Below are positions 51,587 through 63,507 of a stretch of DNA of 64,000 nt, piece by piece; positions within the stretch are counted from its first letter, which is position 1, and every line of letters begins with the position of its first letter. The notes beneath the pieces are model-generated. The model saw nothing but the letters and a program-made list of their open reading frames with translations, did not search any database and had not been told where the DNA came from. Source of the DNA: Serpentinimonas raichei (GTDB lineage: Bacteria > Pseudomonadota > Gammaproteobacteria > Burkholderiales > Burkholderiaceae_C); the NCBI RefSeq assembly GCF_000828895.1, contig NZ_AP014568.1, positions 1,061,858 to 1,125,857 on the forward strand. Reading direction: 5' to 3'. The translations under genes were made by a program, and so were the position numbers.

Positions 51587-51733
51587 GGTAGAAGTGCTGC
51601 GGCGCAGCATGTGCAACCTGTCTGGCGTCCTTGATAGTTTAAGGCCCTCCCTGACCTGCGGTCGGGCTTAGCCGCCGCTGCGGACGCTGCCTTTGTTTTT
51701 TGACCCGATCCATTTTTTCCAAGGAGCCTGACC

Positions 51734-52288
51734 ATGTTGACCGCCGAGCAAATGATTGCTGCCCACAAAGCCCAGATCGAAACCCTCTTTGGCCTTACCC
51801 AGACCGCCTTTGAGGGCGTCGAGCGCTTGCTGGAGCTCAACCTGCAAGCCACCCGGGCGGCGCTGTCCGAATCGTCCAACAACGCGCAAGCCTTGCTCAG
51901 CGTCAAGGACGCCCAGGAGCTGATGGCCTTGCAAGCCGCGCTGATGCAGCCCTTGGCCGAAAAAACCGCTGCCTACAGCCGCCAGTTGGTTGAAATCGCG
52001 GCCGGTACCGGCTCGGGCTTGGCGCGCTTGGCGCAAGCCCAAGGTGCCGAGGCCCAACAAAAATTCATGGCCGTGGTGGACAACGTGGCGCGCAACGCGC
52101 CGGCTGGCTCTGAAACGGCTGTGGTGGTGATGAAAAATGCCGTGGCCTCGGCCAACACCGCCATGGAAACGGTGCAGCGTGCCGTCAAGCAGGCCACCGA
52201 GGTGGCGCAATCCAATTTCCAAAACATGAGCGATTCGGCCTTGGCGACCGCCAAGGCCACCCCGACCCCGGGTGGCACAAAACGCTGA
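51734..52288 (+). CDS. Phasin family protein
   Basis: This 184-residue helical, Ala/Gln-rich protein has the phasin segments [44 protein letters not shown] and [30 protein letters not shown]. Phasins coat polyhydroxyalkanoate granules, so the organism probably stores PHA. AAGGAG lies 9 bases before the ATG. No PHA synthase or depolymerase gene is in the window. The stop is 20 bp from the end of the convergent patatin gene. Confidence 0.95.
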   Translation: MLTAEQMIAAHKAQIETLFGLTQTAFEGVERLLELNLQATRAALSESSNNAQALLSVKDAQELMALQAALMQPLAEKTAAYSRQLVEIAAGTGSGLARLAQAQGAEAQQKFMAVVDNVARNAPAGSETAVVVMKNAVASANTAMETVQRAVKQATEVAQSNFQNMSDSALATAKATPTPGGTKR

Positions 52289-52308
52289 TTGCGTCCGTTT
52301 AACCAGGG

Positions 52309-53256
52309 TTACGCCGCCGCAATGGGGCGCAGGTGTTGCCTGAGCTGGGGCAGCATGTGTTCCATGGCGGCGCGCCCGGCGGCAATGGCTTGTTGCCGCA
52401 CGCCAAAGTCGGCGCTGCCCATGCCCGCCAAATCGGGCCGCACCACGGTATCGGCCCCGGCCAGCGCCAGCCGGTTGATGCTCTGGCCCATGATGGTGAA
52501 GGTGCGCAGCAGCACGCGCAGGGCATCGGTGGCATACCCTTCGCTGAGGGCGCTGGAAATGTCCACCGCCAGAACCCGCTCGGCGCCCATGGCGCGCGCC
52601 TGCTCCACCGGCACCGGCGCCACCAGCCCGCCATCCACGTAGTCGCGCCCGGCAATTGATACCGGCGTGAACACCCCCGGCACGGCGCTGGAGGCGCGCA
52701 CCGCCAGCCCGCTGTCGCCACGCCTAAACAGCACCCCGGCGCCGCTGCCCAGGTCGGTGGCCAGCACACCCACCGGCAGCGCCAGCTCCTGCAAGGGCCG
52801 GTTTTGCACCATGCGGTTGACCATGCGCGCCAGCGCCTCGCCGCGCAGCAGGCCGCGGTTGAACAGCGGCAGCGACCAGTCGGTGATGGTCACCTCCTCC
52901 ATCTCCAGTGCGGCCTGTTCCAACTGTTGCCCGTTCATGCCGCTGGCGTAGAGCACCGCCACCAGGCTGCCGGCCGAGGTGCCGGCCACCAGCGCCGGCC
53001 GTATGCCCTCGCGCTCCAACACCTGAATCACGCCAATGTGGGCAAAACCGCGTGCCGCGCCACCTCCGAGCGCCAAGCCCAGTCGCGGCGGGCGCAACGG
53101 GGCCGGGGTGGGTGGCGCAGGCACGGGCGCCGGGCCCACGCCCAAGGTCCCGCAACCGGCCAGCGCGAGCAGCATCCCGGCAGCCGCAGCGCGCCGGCTC
53201 AGGCCACCCAACCGAGTCGCGTCCGCACCCGTCGCGTCATCTGTGAAATTTTCCAT
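52309..53256 (-). CDS. Patatin-like phospholipase, predicted lipoprotein (RssA-like)
   Basis: This 315-residue hydrolase has a lipobox LALAGC (Cys 35) preceded by a twin arginine (LSRRAAAAG), so it may be a Tat- or Sec-exported lipoprotein. The patatin domain has the oxyanion loop ALGGGAARGFAHIGV, the nucleophile in GTSAGS (about residue 95) and the catalytic Asp in YVDGGLVAPVPV. The Ser-Asp dyad is intact. The ATG at 53256 leaves an unusually long n-region of about 20 residues before the arginines. It diverges from the iron-binding protein gene. Confidence 0.92.
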   Translation of the reverse strand: MENFTDDATGADATRLGGLSRRAAAAGMLLALAGCGTLGVGPAPVPAPPTPAPLRPPRLGLALGGGAARGFAHIGVIQVLEREGIRPALVAGTSAGSLVAVLYASGMNGQQLEQAALEMEEVTITDWSLPLFNRGLLRGEALARMVNRMVQNRPLQELALPVGVLATDLGSGAGVLFRRGDSGLAVRASSAVPGVFTPVSIAGRDYVDGGLVAPVPVEQARAMGAERVLAVDISSALSEGYATDALRVLLRTFTIMGQSINRLALAGADTVVRPDLAGMGSADFGVRQQAIAAGRAAMEHMLPQLRQHLRPIAAA

Positions 53257-53269
53257 CAACCGCCCGTAA

Positions 53270-53303
53270 TTCAAACAGGAATCATTTTCGTTTGTGCTAA
53301 GAT
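53270..53303 (+). promoter_or_regulatory. Possible Fur-like box and -10 upstream of the iron-binding protein gene
   Basis: GGAATCATTTTCGTTTG (53278-53294) partly matches the AT-rich Fur operator halves (AATCATTTTC), and TAAGAT at 53298-53303 could be the -10 box. The match is imperfect, so this is a suggestion consistent with the downstream gene's role. Confidence 0.35.
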
Positions 53304-53366
53304 AGCGCCGCGTCTCTCCCACGCAACAGCAATCCGCCCGATCAACCCACCCACCGCAAACTCACC

Positions 53367-54425
53367 ATGACACTGCGCAAAACCCTGACCTTAGCCTTGA
53401 GCGCGCTCACGATCTCAGCCCTTGCCGGCACGGCCATCGCCCAAGATCGGGTGCTCAACCTGTATTCTGCCCGCCACTACCAGTCGGATGAGCTGATCTT
53501 CGCCGAGTTCACGCGCACCACCGGCATACGCATCAACCAGGTGCAGGCCGACGACGCCGGCATCATGGCCCGCCTGCGTGCCGAAGGCGCGGCCTCTCCG
53601 GCTGACGTGGTGCTGCTGGTCGATGCCGCCCGGCTGGCGCTGGCCGACAGCCAAGGCATGTTCCGCCCGATCCAATCCGCCGCGCTCAACGCCGCCATCC
53701 CGCCCAACCTGCGCGCCGCCGCCACCCCGCAAGGCGTGACATGGTACGGCTTTTCGACCCGGGCGCGCGTGATCGCCTTTGACCCGGCGCGTGTGCGCCC
53801 CGAGCAAATCGCCACCTATGAGCAACTGAGCGACCCGGCCCTGCGCGGCATGATCTGCTCGCGCTCGGGCTCGCACCCCTACAACCTGACGCTGTTTGCT
53901 GCGATGATCGAGCGCCACGGCGAAGCACGCACCGAAACGTGGCTGCGCGGCGTGGTGGCCAACTTGGGCCGTGCACCGGTGGGCGGCGACACGGATCAGA
54001 TTCGCGCCGTGGCTTCCGGCGAATGCGCCATCGGCATCACCAACAGCTACTACGCAGCGCGCCTGATGCGCTCGGCCCGCCCCGAAGACCGTGCCGTGAT
54101 GGAGCGCGTGCGCCTGCTGCATCCCAACCAAGCCACCAGCGGCACGCACATGAACGTGGCCGGCGGTGCCGTGGCACGCCACACCCGCCAGCCTGAAATG
54201 GCGCAGCAGTTCATGGAGTTCTTGGCTACGCCGTTTGCGCAGCGCACCTTTGCCGATGCCAACAACGAGTTCCCGGCCGCCCGTGGCGTGACCATCGACA
54301 ACCCGGCCCTGCGCGCCTTGGGCGGTGCATCCGGCGCCTTTAAGCAAGACGAACTGCCGCTGGGCGACGTGGCGCGGCACCTGACGACGGCGCAGCGTCT
54401 GCTGGACCGCACCGGTTTTCGTTAA
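53367..54425 (+). CDS. Periplasmic ferric-iron-binding protein (FbpA/FutA-like)
   Basis: This 352-residue protein has a signal peptide ending TAIAQ (about residue 26), followed by DRVLNLYSARHYQSDELIFAEFTRTTGIR. That is the N terminus expected of class C ferric-binding proteins, with His and Tyr ligands. ITNSYYAARLM supplies the tyrosine pair that coordinates Fe3+, and MNVAGGAVARHTRQPEMAQQFMEFL is typical of the family. It would deliver Fe3+ to an FbpBC-type importer, but no permease or ATPase gene is adjacent. A strong terminator follows. Confidence 0.93.
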   Translation: MTLRKTLTLALSALTISALAGTAIAQDRVLNLYSARHYQSDELIFAEFTRTTGIRINQVQADDAGIMARLRAEGAASPADVVLLVDAARLALADSQGMFRPIQSAALNAAIPPNLRAAATPQGVTWYGFSTRARVIAFDPARVRPEQIATYEQLSDPALRGMICSRSGSHPYNLTLFAAMIERHGEARTETWLRGVVANLGRAPVGGDTDQIRAVASGECAIGITNSYYAARLMRSARPEDRAVMERVRLLHPNQATSGTHMNVAGGAVARHTRQPEMAQQFMEFLATPFAQRTFADANNEFPAARGVTIDNPALRALGGASGAFKQDELPLGDVARHLTTAQRLLDRTGFR

Positions 54426-54466
54426 TCGATGCAGTGGGTCGGCCTAGGCCGGCCTAGGCTCCCGAC

Positions 54467-54504
54467 AAACCCGCCCCAAGCTCGCGCTGGGGGCGGGTTT
54501 TTTG
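54467..54504 (+). terminator. Rho-independent terminator after the iron-binding protein gene
   Basis: AAACCCGCCCC (54467-54477) pairs with GGGGCGGGTTT (54490-54500) around a 12-base loop and is followed by TTTTG. The palindrome GGCCTAGGCCGGCCTAGG lies just before it (54441-54458). Confidence 0.88.
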
Positions 54505-54512
54505 TCCCATAA

Positions 54513-54528
54513 TTGACGCACACGTCAA
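54513..54528. promoter_or_regulatory. Palindromic operator candidate before the SDR gene (LiuR-like)
   Basis: TTGACGCACACGTCAA consists of TTGACG and CGTCAA separated by CACA, 15 bp before the SDR ATG. It resembles, from memory, the sites of the MerR-family LiuR regulator of branched-chain amino-acid and fatty-acid breakdown. A regulator here would block transcription or translation start. Confidence 0.45.
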
Positions 54529-54543
54529 CTAGGAGCGACGCTC

Positions 54544-55302
54544 ATGCAGATCGAAGGCAAGGTATTCATCGTCACCGGCGGCGCATCGGGCTTGGGTGAA
54601 GGCACGGCGCGCCATTTGAGCAGCTTGGGCGGCCGGGTGCTGCTGGCCGACCTGAAGGTCGAAGCCGGCCAGGCGCTGGCAGCCGAAATCGGGGCCGAAT
54701 TCATGCCCTGCGATGTATCGAGCGAGGCCGACGGCCAGGCGGTGGTGCAGCGCGCCTGCGAGCTGGGCTACTTGGCGGGCTTGGTCAACTGCGCCGGCAT
54801 CGCTGCAGCCGAAAAAACCGTGGGCAAAAACGGGCCGCACGAATTGGCGCTGTTTGCCAAAACGCTGCAAGTCAACCTGCTGGGCAGCTTCAACATGATC
54901 CGCCTGGCCGCCGCCGCCATGAGCCGCAACGCGCCCGAGCCCAGTGGTGAGCGCGGGGTCTTGATCTCTACCGCATCGGTCGCCGCCTACGACGGCCAGA
55001 TCGGGCAAGCCGCCTACGCCGCCTCCAAAGGCGGGGTGGTGGGCATGACGCTGCCGATCGCGCGCGACCTGGCGCGCAACGGCATCCGCAACATGACGAT
55101 CGCCCCCGGTATTTTCGGCACTCCGATGCTCTTTGGCATGCCACAAGAGGTGCAAGACGCGCTCGCTGCCAGCGTGCCCTTCCCCTCGCGCCTAGGCCGG
55201 CCGCTGGACTACGCCCGGCTGGTGCAGCACATCATCGAAAACGAAATGCTCAACGGCGAAGTGATCCGCCTCGACGGCGCGATCCGGCTGCCGCCGCGCT
55301 AA
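54544..55302 (+). CDS. Short-chain dehydrogenase, 3-hydroxyacyl-CoA dehydrogenase type (HSD10-like)
   Basis: This 252-residue SDR has the cofactor loop [14 protein letters not shown] (residues 9-22), NCAG in GLVNCAGIA, catalytic Ser in [11 protein letters not shown], and YAASK (Tyr-x-x-x-Lys), with [10 protein letters not shown] following. The sequence pattern ([30 protein letters not shown] and [13 protein letters not shown] at the end) is that of type II 3-hydroxyacyl-CoA / 2-methyl-3-hydroxybutyryl-CoA dehydrogenases of isoleucine and fatty-acid breakdown. The ATG follows an AGGAG. The LiuR-like palindrome upstream agrees with this role. Confidence 0.9.
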   Translation: MQIEGKVFIVTGGASGLGEGTARHLSSLGGRVLLADLKVEAGQALAAEIGAEFMPCDVSSEADGQAVVQRACELGYLAGLVNCAGIAAAEKTVGKNGPHELALFAKTLQVNLLGSFNMIRLAAAAMSRNAPEPSGERGVLISTASVAAYDGQIGQAAYAASKGGVVGMTLPIARDLARNGIRNMTIAPGIFGTPMLFGMPQEVQDALAASVPFPSRLGRPLDYARLVQHIIENEMLNGEVIRLDGAIRLPPR

Positions 55303-55363
55303 CGCAGCCGAGCGCCGGGGGCGCTAAGATGGGCGGCTCTAACATGCGAACCCCTCCCCTGCC

Positions 55364-56899
55364 ATGACGGCCTCTACCCCCCAAGACATCGCGCGCGAAG
55401 CGGTCAAGCGCCTGACGGCGCGCAAACTGCCGCCCACGCCCGAGAATTTTCAAACCTACTACCACGAGGTGGCCGGCACCCGGCCGCTCAAGCCCTTTCC
55501 GCTCGAAAACCTGCGCCAGATCGCGCAGGCACTGCCCGACGCCACCCCGGCGCAGCAACGTTTCAAGACGCAGTTTGGCAAGGCGGTGTCGCTGCACAGT
55601 TGGGAAGATCTGGAAAAAGCCCTCACGCAGCAGATCAGGAGCCAAGCCCCCACCGAAGCCCCTGCAACAGCGCCTACCGTCACGCTCCCGGCCCAGGAAC
55701 GGGAGCGCTTCCCGCCCGACTTGCTCGAACAAATGGCGCGCCTCGTCGGCAACGCCCTGCCCGCCGTGGGCAACGACGACCGCAAAGTGGTGGAGTTGGC
55801 CGATGACTTGATGCGCTATCTGCGCCTGCCCGACCAGCATCCGCCTGCGCTGCGCAAGCTCATGGCCGACTTTGCCTTTAGGCTCTCCTTCGTGGCCGAG
55901 GAACAGGCCGCCATCCGCGAGACGCTGCTCAAGCTGCTGCACGCCGTGCTCGACAACGTGCGCGCCCTCAACCCGGAGCAGCCGTGGCTGCAAAAGCAGC
56001 TCAGCGCCCTGATCGCAGTGGCCCAGCCGCCCTTGTCGATCCGCCGCCTCGAGGAAGCGCAGTCGCGCCTCAAAGACCTGACCCGGCTCCAGCTCGAGAC
56101 GCAAGAGCAAATGCTGGCGGCCCAAAACGCGATGAAAGAGACCCTGGCCGTGTTCATGCAGCGCCTGGGCGAAACCGCCGCCAGCAGCGAGCAGTACCAG
56201 CAGCGCTTCGAGCACTTTGCGCACCAGCTCGAGCGCTCCACCAGCCTGGCCGAAATGACTCCGGTGCTGCAACAGGCCATTCAGTCGGCACGCAGCCTGG
56301 CGCTGGATAGCCAGCGCACCGGTGCCGATCTGGGGGCGCTGCGCCAGCGCGCCAGCCGGGCCGAAGCGCAAGTGGCGCAGTTGCGCGACGAACTGCAACG
56401 ACTGAGCGAACAGGCCAGCCACGACGCGCTCACCGGCGCCCTGAACCGCAAGGGCATGACCGATGTGCTGGAGCGCGAAACCTCGCGCGCGCAGCGCCTG
56501 GGCAGCAGCTTGTGCCTGGCCTTGCTCGACCTGGACGACTTCAAACGCCTCAACGACCGCCTCGGCCACCTCACGGGCGATGCCGCTTTGCAGCATCTGG
56601 CCACCGTGGCCAAGGCCGCGCTGCGCCCGCACGACTCGCTGGCGCGCTACGGCGGTGAGGAGTTTTTGATCATCCTGCCCGACATCGAACCCGACGAAGC
56701 GCTCGAGGTGGTGCGCCGGGTGCAGCGCGAGCTTTCAACCCAGTTGTTCCTGAGCGGCAGCGAGCGCGTGCTGATCACCTTCAGCGCCGGCGTGACGCAA
56801 CTGTTCGAGCACGAAACGCTGGCGCAGGCGCTGGAGCGCGCCGACCAAGCCATGTACGCGGCCAAGCGGGCCGGTAAAAACCGCGTCTTGCGTGCTTGA
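55364..56899 (+). CDS. Soluble diguanylate cyclase with N-terminal helical region
   Basis: This 511-residue protein has no membrane segment. Residues 1-60 (IAREAVKRLTARKLPPTPENFQTYYHEVAGT) form a short conserved module found in front of some GGDEF domains. Residues 100-340 are largely helical with coiled coil. The GGDEF domain (about 345-505) has DALTGALNRKGM, LLDLDDFKRLND and an intact GGEEF preceded by the I-site RPHD. It should synthesise c-di-GMP with product inhibition. It precedes dnaG by 30 bp on the same strand. Confidence 0.92.
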   Translation: MTASTPQDIAREAVKRLTARKLPPTPENFQTYYHEVAGTRPLKPFPLENLRQIAQALPDATPAQQRFKTQFGKAVSLHSWEDLEKALTQQIRSQAPTEAPATAPTVTLPAQERERFPPDLLEQMARLVGNALPAVGNDDRKVVELADDLMRYLRLPDQHPPALRKLMADFAFRLSFVAEEQAAIRETLLKLLHAVLDNVRALNPEQPWLQKQLSALIAVAQPPLSIRRLEEAQSRLKDLTRLQLETQEQMLAAQNAMKETLAVFMQRLGETAASSEQYQQRFEHFAHQLERSTSLAEMTPVLQQAIQSARSLALDSQRTGADLGALRQRASRAEAQVAQLRDELQRLSEQASHDALTGALNRKGMTDVLERETSRAQRLGSSLCLALLDLDDFKRLNDRLGHLTGDAALQHLATVAKAALRPHDSLARYGGEEFLIILPDIEPDEALEVVRRVQRELSTQLFLSGSERVLITFSAGVTQLFEHETLAQALERADQAMYAAKRAGKNRVLRA

Positions 56900-56929
56900 G
56901 GTGCTTGCGTTGTTTGAGGCTCCCTCGCC

Positions 56930-59002
<2,073 letters not shown>

Positions 59003-59020
59003 GGCCGTTCGTTAATCAGG

Positions 59021-59026
59021 TACAAT
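59021..59026 (+). promoter_or_regulatory. Candidate -10 box of the rpoD promoter
   Basis: TACAAT lies 19 bp after the dnaG stop. The -35 region has no good match. The following 260 bases up to the rpoD start hold no convincing gene, only an open frame that reads into rpoD without a good ribosome-binding site and a GGGGCTCAAAGCCCC hairpin at 59091-59105. Confidence 0.45.
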
Positions 59027-59289
59027 GGTCAGTTAGCACAAGTGCGACAGCAGCACCTCCGAACCGGCCAACGCCCATGAACGGGCAACAGGGGCTCAAA
59101 GCCCCCGGCCACTGGTCCTCCAGCCCTCGCAAGGACTGCACCCCAAATGTTCGCCCTCCCAACTTGTGCCGCACTCCCCCAACGGGCTTGAGTGCCTTTC
59201 GCGTTGTCCTTGTCCGCCCCTATTCGTTCCTGTGTGCGCCGGCTGGCTCCATGCCGCCGCCGCCCCACCCATCGCTCGGGTTTTGGCCC

Positions 59290-61635
<2,346 letters not shown>

Positions 61636-61639
61636 GTTT

Positions 61640-63208
61640 TCACTCCAGCCGGAAGCGGCGCACCACCTCCGAGAGCTGGCGCGCCTGATCGCTCATGGCG
61701 CTGGCGGCCGCCGCGCTTTGCTCGACCAGCGCCGCGTTTTGCTGCGTCATCTGATCGAGCTGGCTGACTGCGGCGTTGATCTGCGCCACGCCTTCGGCCT
61801 GCTCGCCCGAGGCGCTCGATATTTCGGCCACCACATCGCGCACGCGCTCGACCTGTTCGACGATGGCCTGGATCGATTCACCCGCTTGGTTCACCAGACC
61901 CACGCCCGCCCCGACCCGATCGACGCTGTTGTTGATCAACACCTTGATCTCTTTGGCCGCTTCGGCGCTGCGCCCAGCCAGCGAGCGCACTTCGGAGGCC
62001 ACGACCGCAAAACCGCGCCCGGCTTCACCCGCCCGCGCTGCCTCGACTGCGGCGTTGAGCGCCAAGATATTGGTCTGAAACGCGATGCCGTCGATGACGG
62101 AGATGATTTCGCTGATTTTTTTCGACGCTTGCTGGATCTCGCTCATGGTATGCACCACGCTGCCCACCACCTCGCGCCCCTGTTGTGCACTCTGGCCGGC
62201 GGTGCGGGCCAGCTCGCTGGCGGTGCGCGCTGAAGCGGCCGAGTGCCCGATGGCGTCCGACATGCTCTCCATGCTGGCGGCGGTCTGCTCCAGGTTGCTG
62301 GCGCTTTGTTCGGTGCGCTCACTCAGGTTCTGGTTGCCCGCCGCAATTTCCTGTGCCACCGCCGTGATGCCGTCGGTGCCGTGGCGCACGTCGGCCACCA
62401 CCTGGGCAATCTGATCGCGCATGGCGTTCAGGGTGCGGCTCATCTGGCCGAACTCATCGCCGCGCTCGATCGACAAACGCGCACCGATGTTGCCATCGGC
62501 CATCTGCTGCGCAAAGACCATGACATCGTTCAGCGGCGCCCGTATGCTGCGAATCAGCACCGCTGCACCCCCCAAAATAAACAGGATCAGCACCCCCAGC
62601 ATGGCGCTGGACCTGAGGATATTGGCGTTGCGGTATTCGGCAAACACCGCCTGCGACTGCTGCAACTGGGTGGCTTGCAGCGCCGCAAATTCGCGCAGGC
62701 TGCTCATGTAGGGTGCAATACCGGGGTTGAACTGTTGGGCGATTTCTTGCATCGCCCCTGCCGCGTTGCCCTGCTCGCGCAGCGCCCTTGCCCGTGCCAG
62801 CGAATCCAGCACCGCCTGGCGCTGCGCCGCAATGCGCTGCATCAGTTCGCGCTCGGGCGCGCTGGTGGCGAGCTCGGCGAGCCGGGTTTGCACCTCGTTA
62901 ATCTGGCGCACCGTCTGGGGTATGAGCTCCCGGTACAGGGTTTCGAGTTCGGGGTTGGCCGAAATGAAAGTGGCTTGCACCCGCGTCACGTTGGTTTCCA
63001 CCAGCCCGGCCCAGAGCGTGGCCAGTTGCAGCTTTTCGCTCTTTTGCGCCAGCACGGCCTCCGATTGAGCTGTGATGGCGCGCGACTGCGTGGATGTGAC
63101 AAGGACCAAGCCGAGCAATCCAAACATCAGCAACACCACACCCAGCCACAACTTTGCCCCTACGCTCAGACCAGCGTATCTTGATGGCGCTTGCAAGCTA
63201 TGTTCCAT
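61640..63208 (-). CDS. Methyl-accepting chemotaxis protein
   Basis: This 522-residue chemoreceptor has an N-terminal membrane helix (LWLGVVLLMFGLLGLVLVTS), a periplasmic helical ligand domain of about 150 residues, a second helix (about 190-210), HAMP, and the cytoplasmic signalling hairpin with the highly conserved tip ISVIDGIAFQTNILALNAAVEAARAGEAGRGFAVVASEVRSLA. It ends FRLE, without the NWETF tether for CheR. The ATG at 63208 is preferred over a TTG at 63220, with GGGA upstream. The ligand is unknown. No che genes are nearby. Confidence 0.94.
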   Translation of the reverse strand: MEHSLQAPSRYAGLSVGAKLWLGVVLLMFGLLGLVLVTSTQSRAITAQSEAVLAQKSEKLQLATLWAGLVETNVTRVQATFISANPELETLYRELIPQTVRQINEVQTRLAELATSAPERELMQRIAAQRQAVLDSLARARALREQGNAAGAMQEIAQQFNPGIAPYMSSLREFAALQATQLQQSQAVFAEYRNANILRSSAMLGVLILFILGGAAVLIRSIRAPLNDVMVFAQQMADGNIGARLSIERGDEFGQMSRTLNAMRDQIAQVVADVRHGTDGITAVAQEIAAGNQNLSERTEQSASNLEQTAASMESMSDAIGHSAASARTASELARTAGQSAQQGREVVGSVVHTMSEIQQASKKISEIISVIDGIAFQTNILALNAAVEAARAGEAGRGFAVVASEVRSLAGRSAEAAKEIKVLINNSVDRVGAGVGLVNQAGESIQAIVEQVERVRDVVAEISSASGEQAEGVAQINAAVSQLDQMTQQNAALVEQSAAAASAMSDQARQLSEVVRRFRLE

Positions 63209-63253
63209 ACCGTTTCCCAACTTTCGTTTCTAAACATCCGTGTGGGCATCAAA

Positions 63254-63302
63254 GCCCAAATGCTGCCCAAATGCACGCAAAGTGCGTAAGCAGTGCGTAA
63301 GC
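63254..63302. repeat. Two adjacent 11-bp tandem duplications upstream of the chemoreceptor gene
   Basis: GCCCAAATGCT/GCCCAAATGCA (63254-63264, 63265-63275) and, six bases on, AGTGCGTAAGC twice (63281-63291, 63292-63302). The 11-bp phase puts copies on the same face of the helix. Confidence 0.85.
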
Positions 63303-63368
63303 GGGGCGCATATTAACTCAAAGTCAGCGTTTGCACCGGGCTGGCAAGCAGACTCCCTCTACGCAAAA

Positions 63369-63377
63369 TGCTATTAT
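63369..63377 (+). promoter_or_regulatory. Candidate extended -10 promoter for the terminal response regulator
   Basis: TGCTATTAT combines the TGn extension with TATTAT (5 of 6 bases). It is 127 bp before the regulator ATG and 38 bp before the possible leader ORF. Confidence 0.45.
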
Positions 63378-63414
63378 GAGCCGCTAAATCGCTTTTTGCG
63401 CGTGTTGTTGGCAC

Positions 63415-63507
63415 ATGCACGCAGTGCACCATCCAGCACCTCCGCATCGGCGCCACTACATGCTGCCCCTAAACCCGCACCATCAGCTTCAACGATTGCA
63501 TACATGA
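63415..63507 (+). CDS. Possible His-rich 30-codon leader ORF
   Basis: An ATG at 63415 opens a 30-residue frame with eight histidines (it starts MHAVHHPAPPHRRH) and ends in a TGA that overlaps the ATG of the following response regulator (ATGA at 63504-63507). That overlap is the arrangement used for translational coupling elsewhere in the window. No good Shine-Dalgarno sequence precedes it, so it may be chance. Confidence 0.3.
   Translation: MHAVHHPAPPHRRHYMLPLNPHHQLQRLHT

Noticed and set aside
59077..59289. N-terminal extension of RpoD from an ATG at 59077
   Set aside because: The extension has no resemblance to sigma factors and no Shine-Dalgarno sequence, and the segment fits an untranslated leader after the TACAAT promoter.
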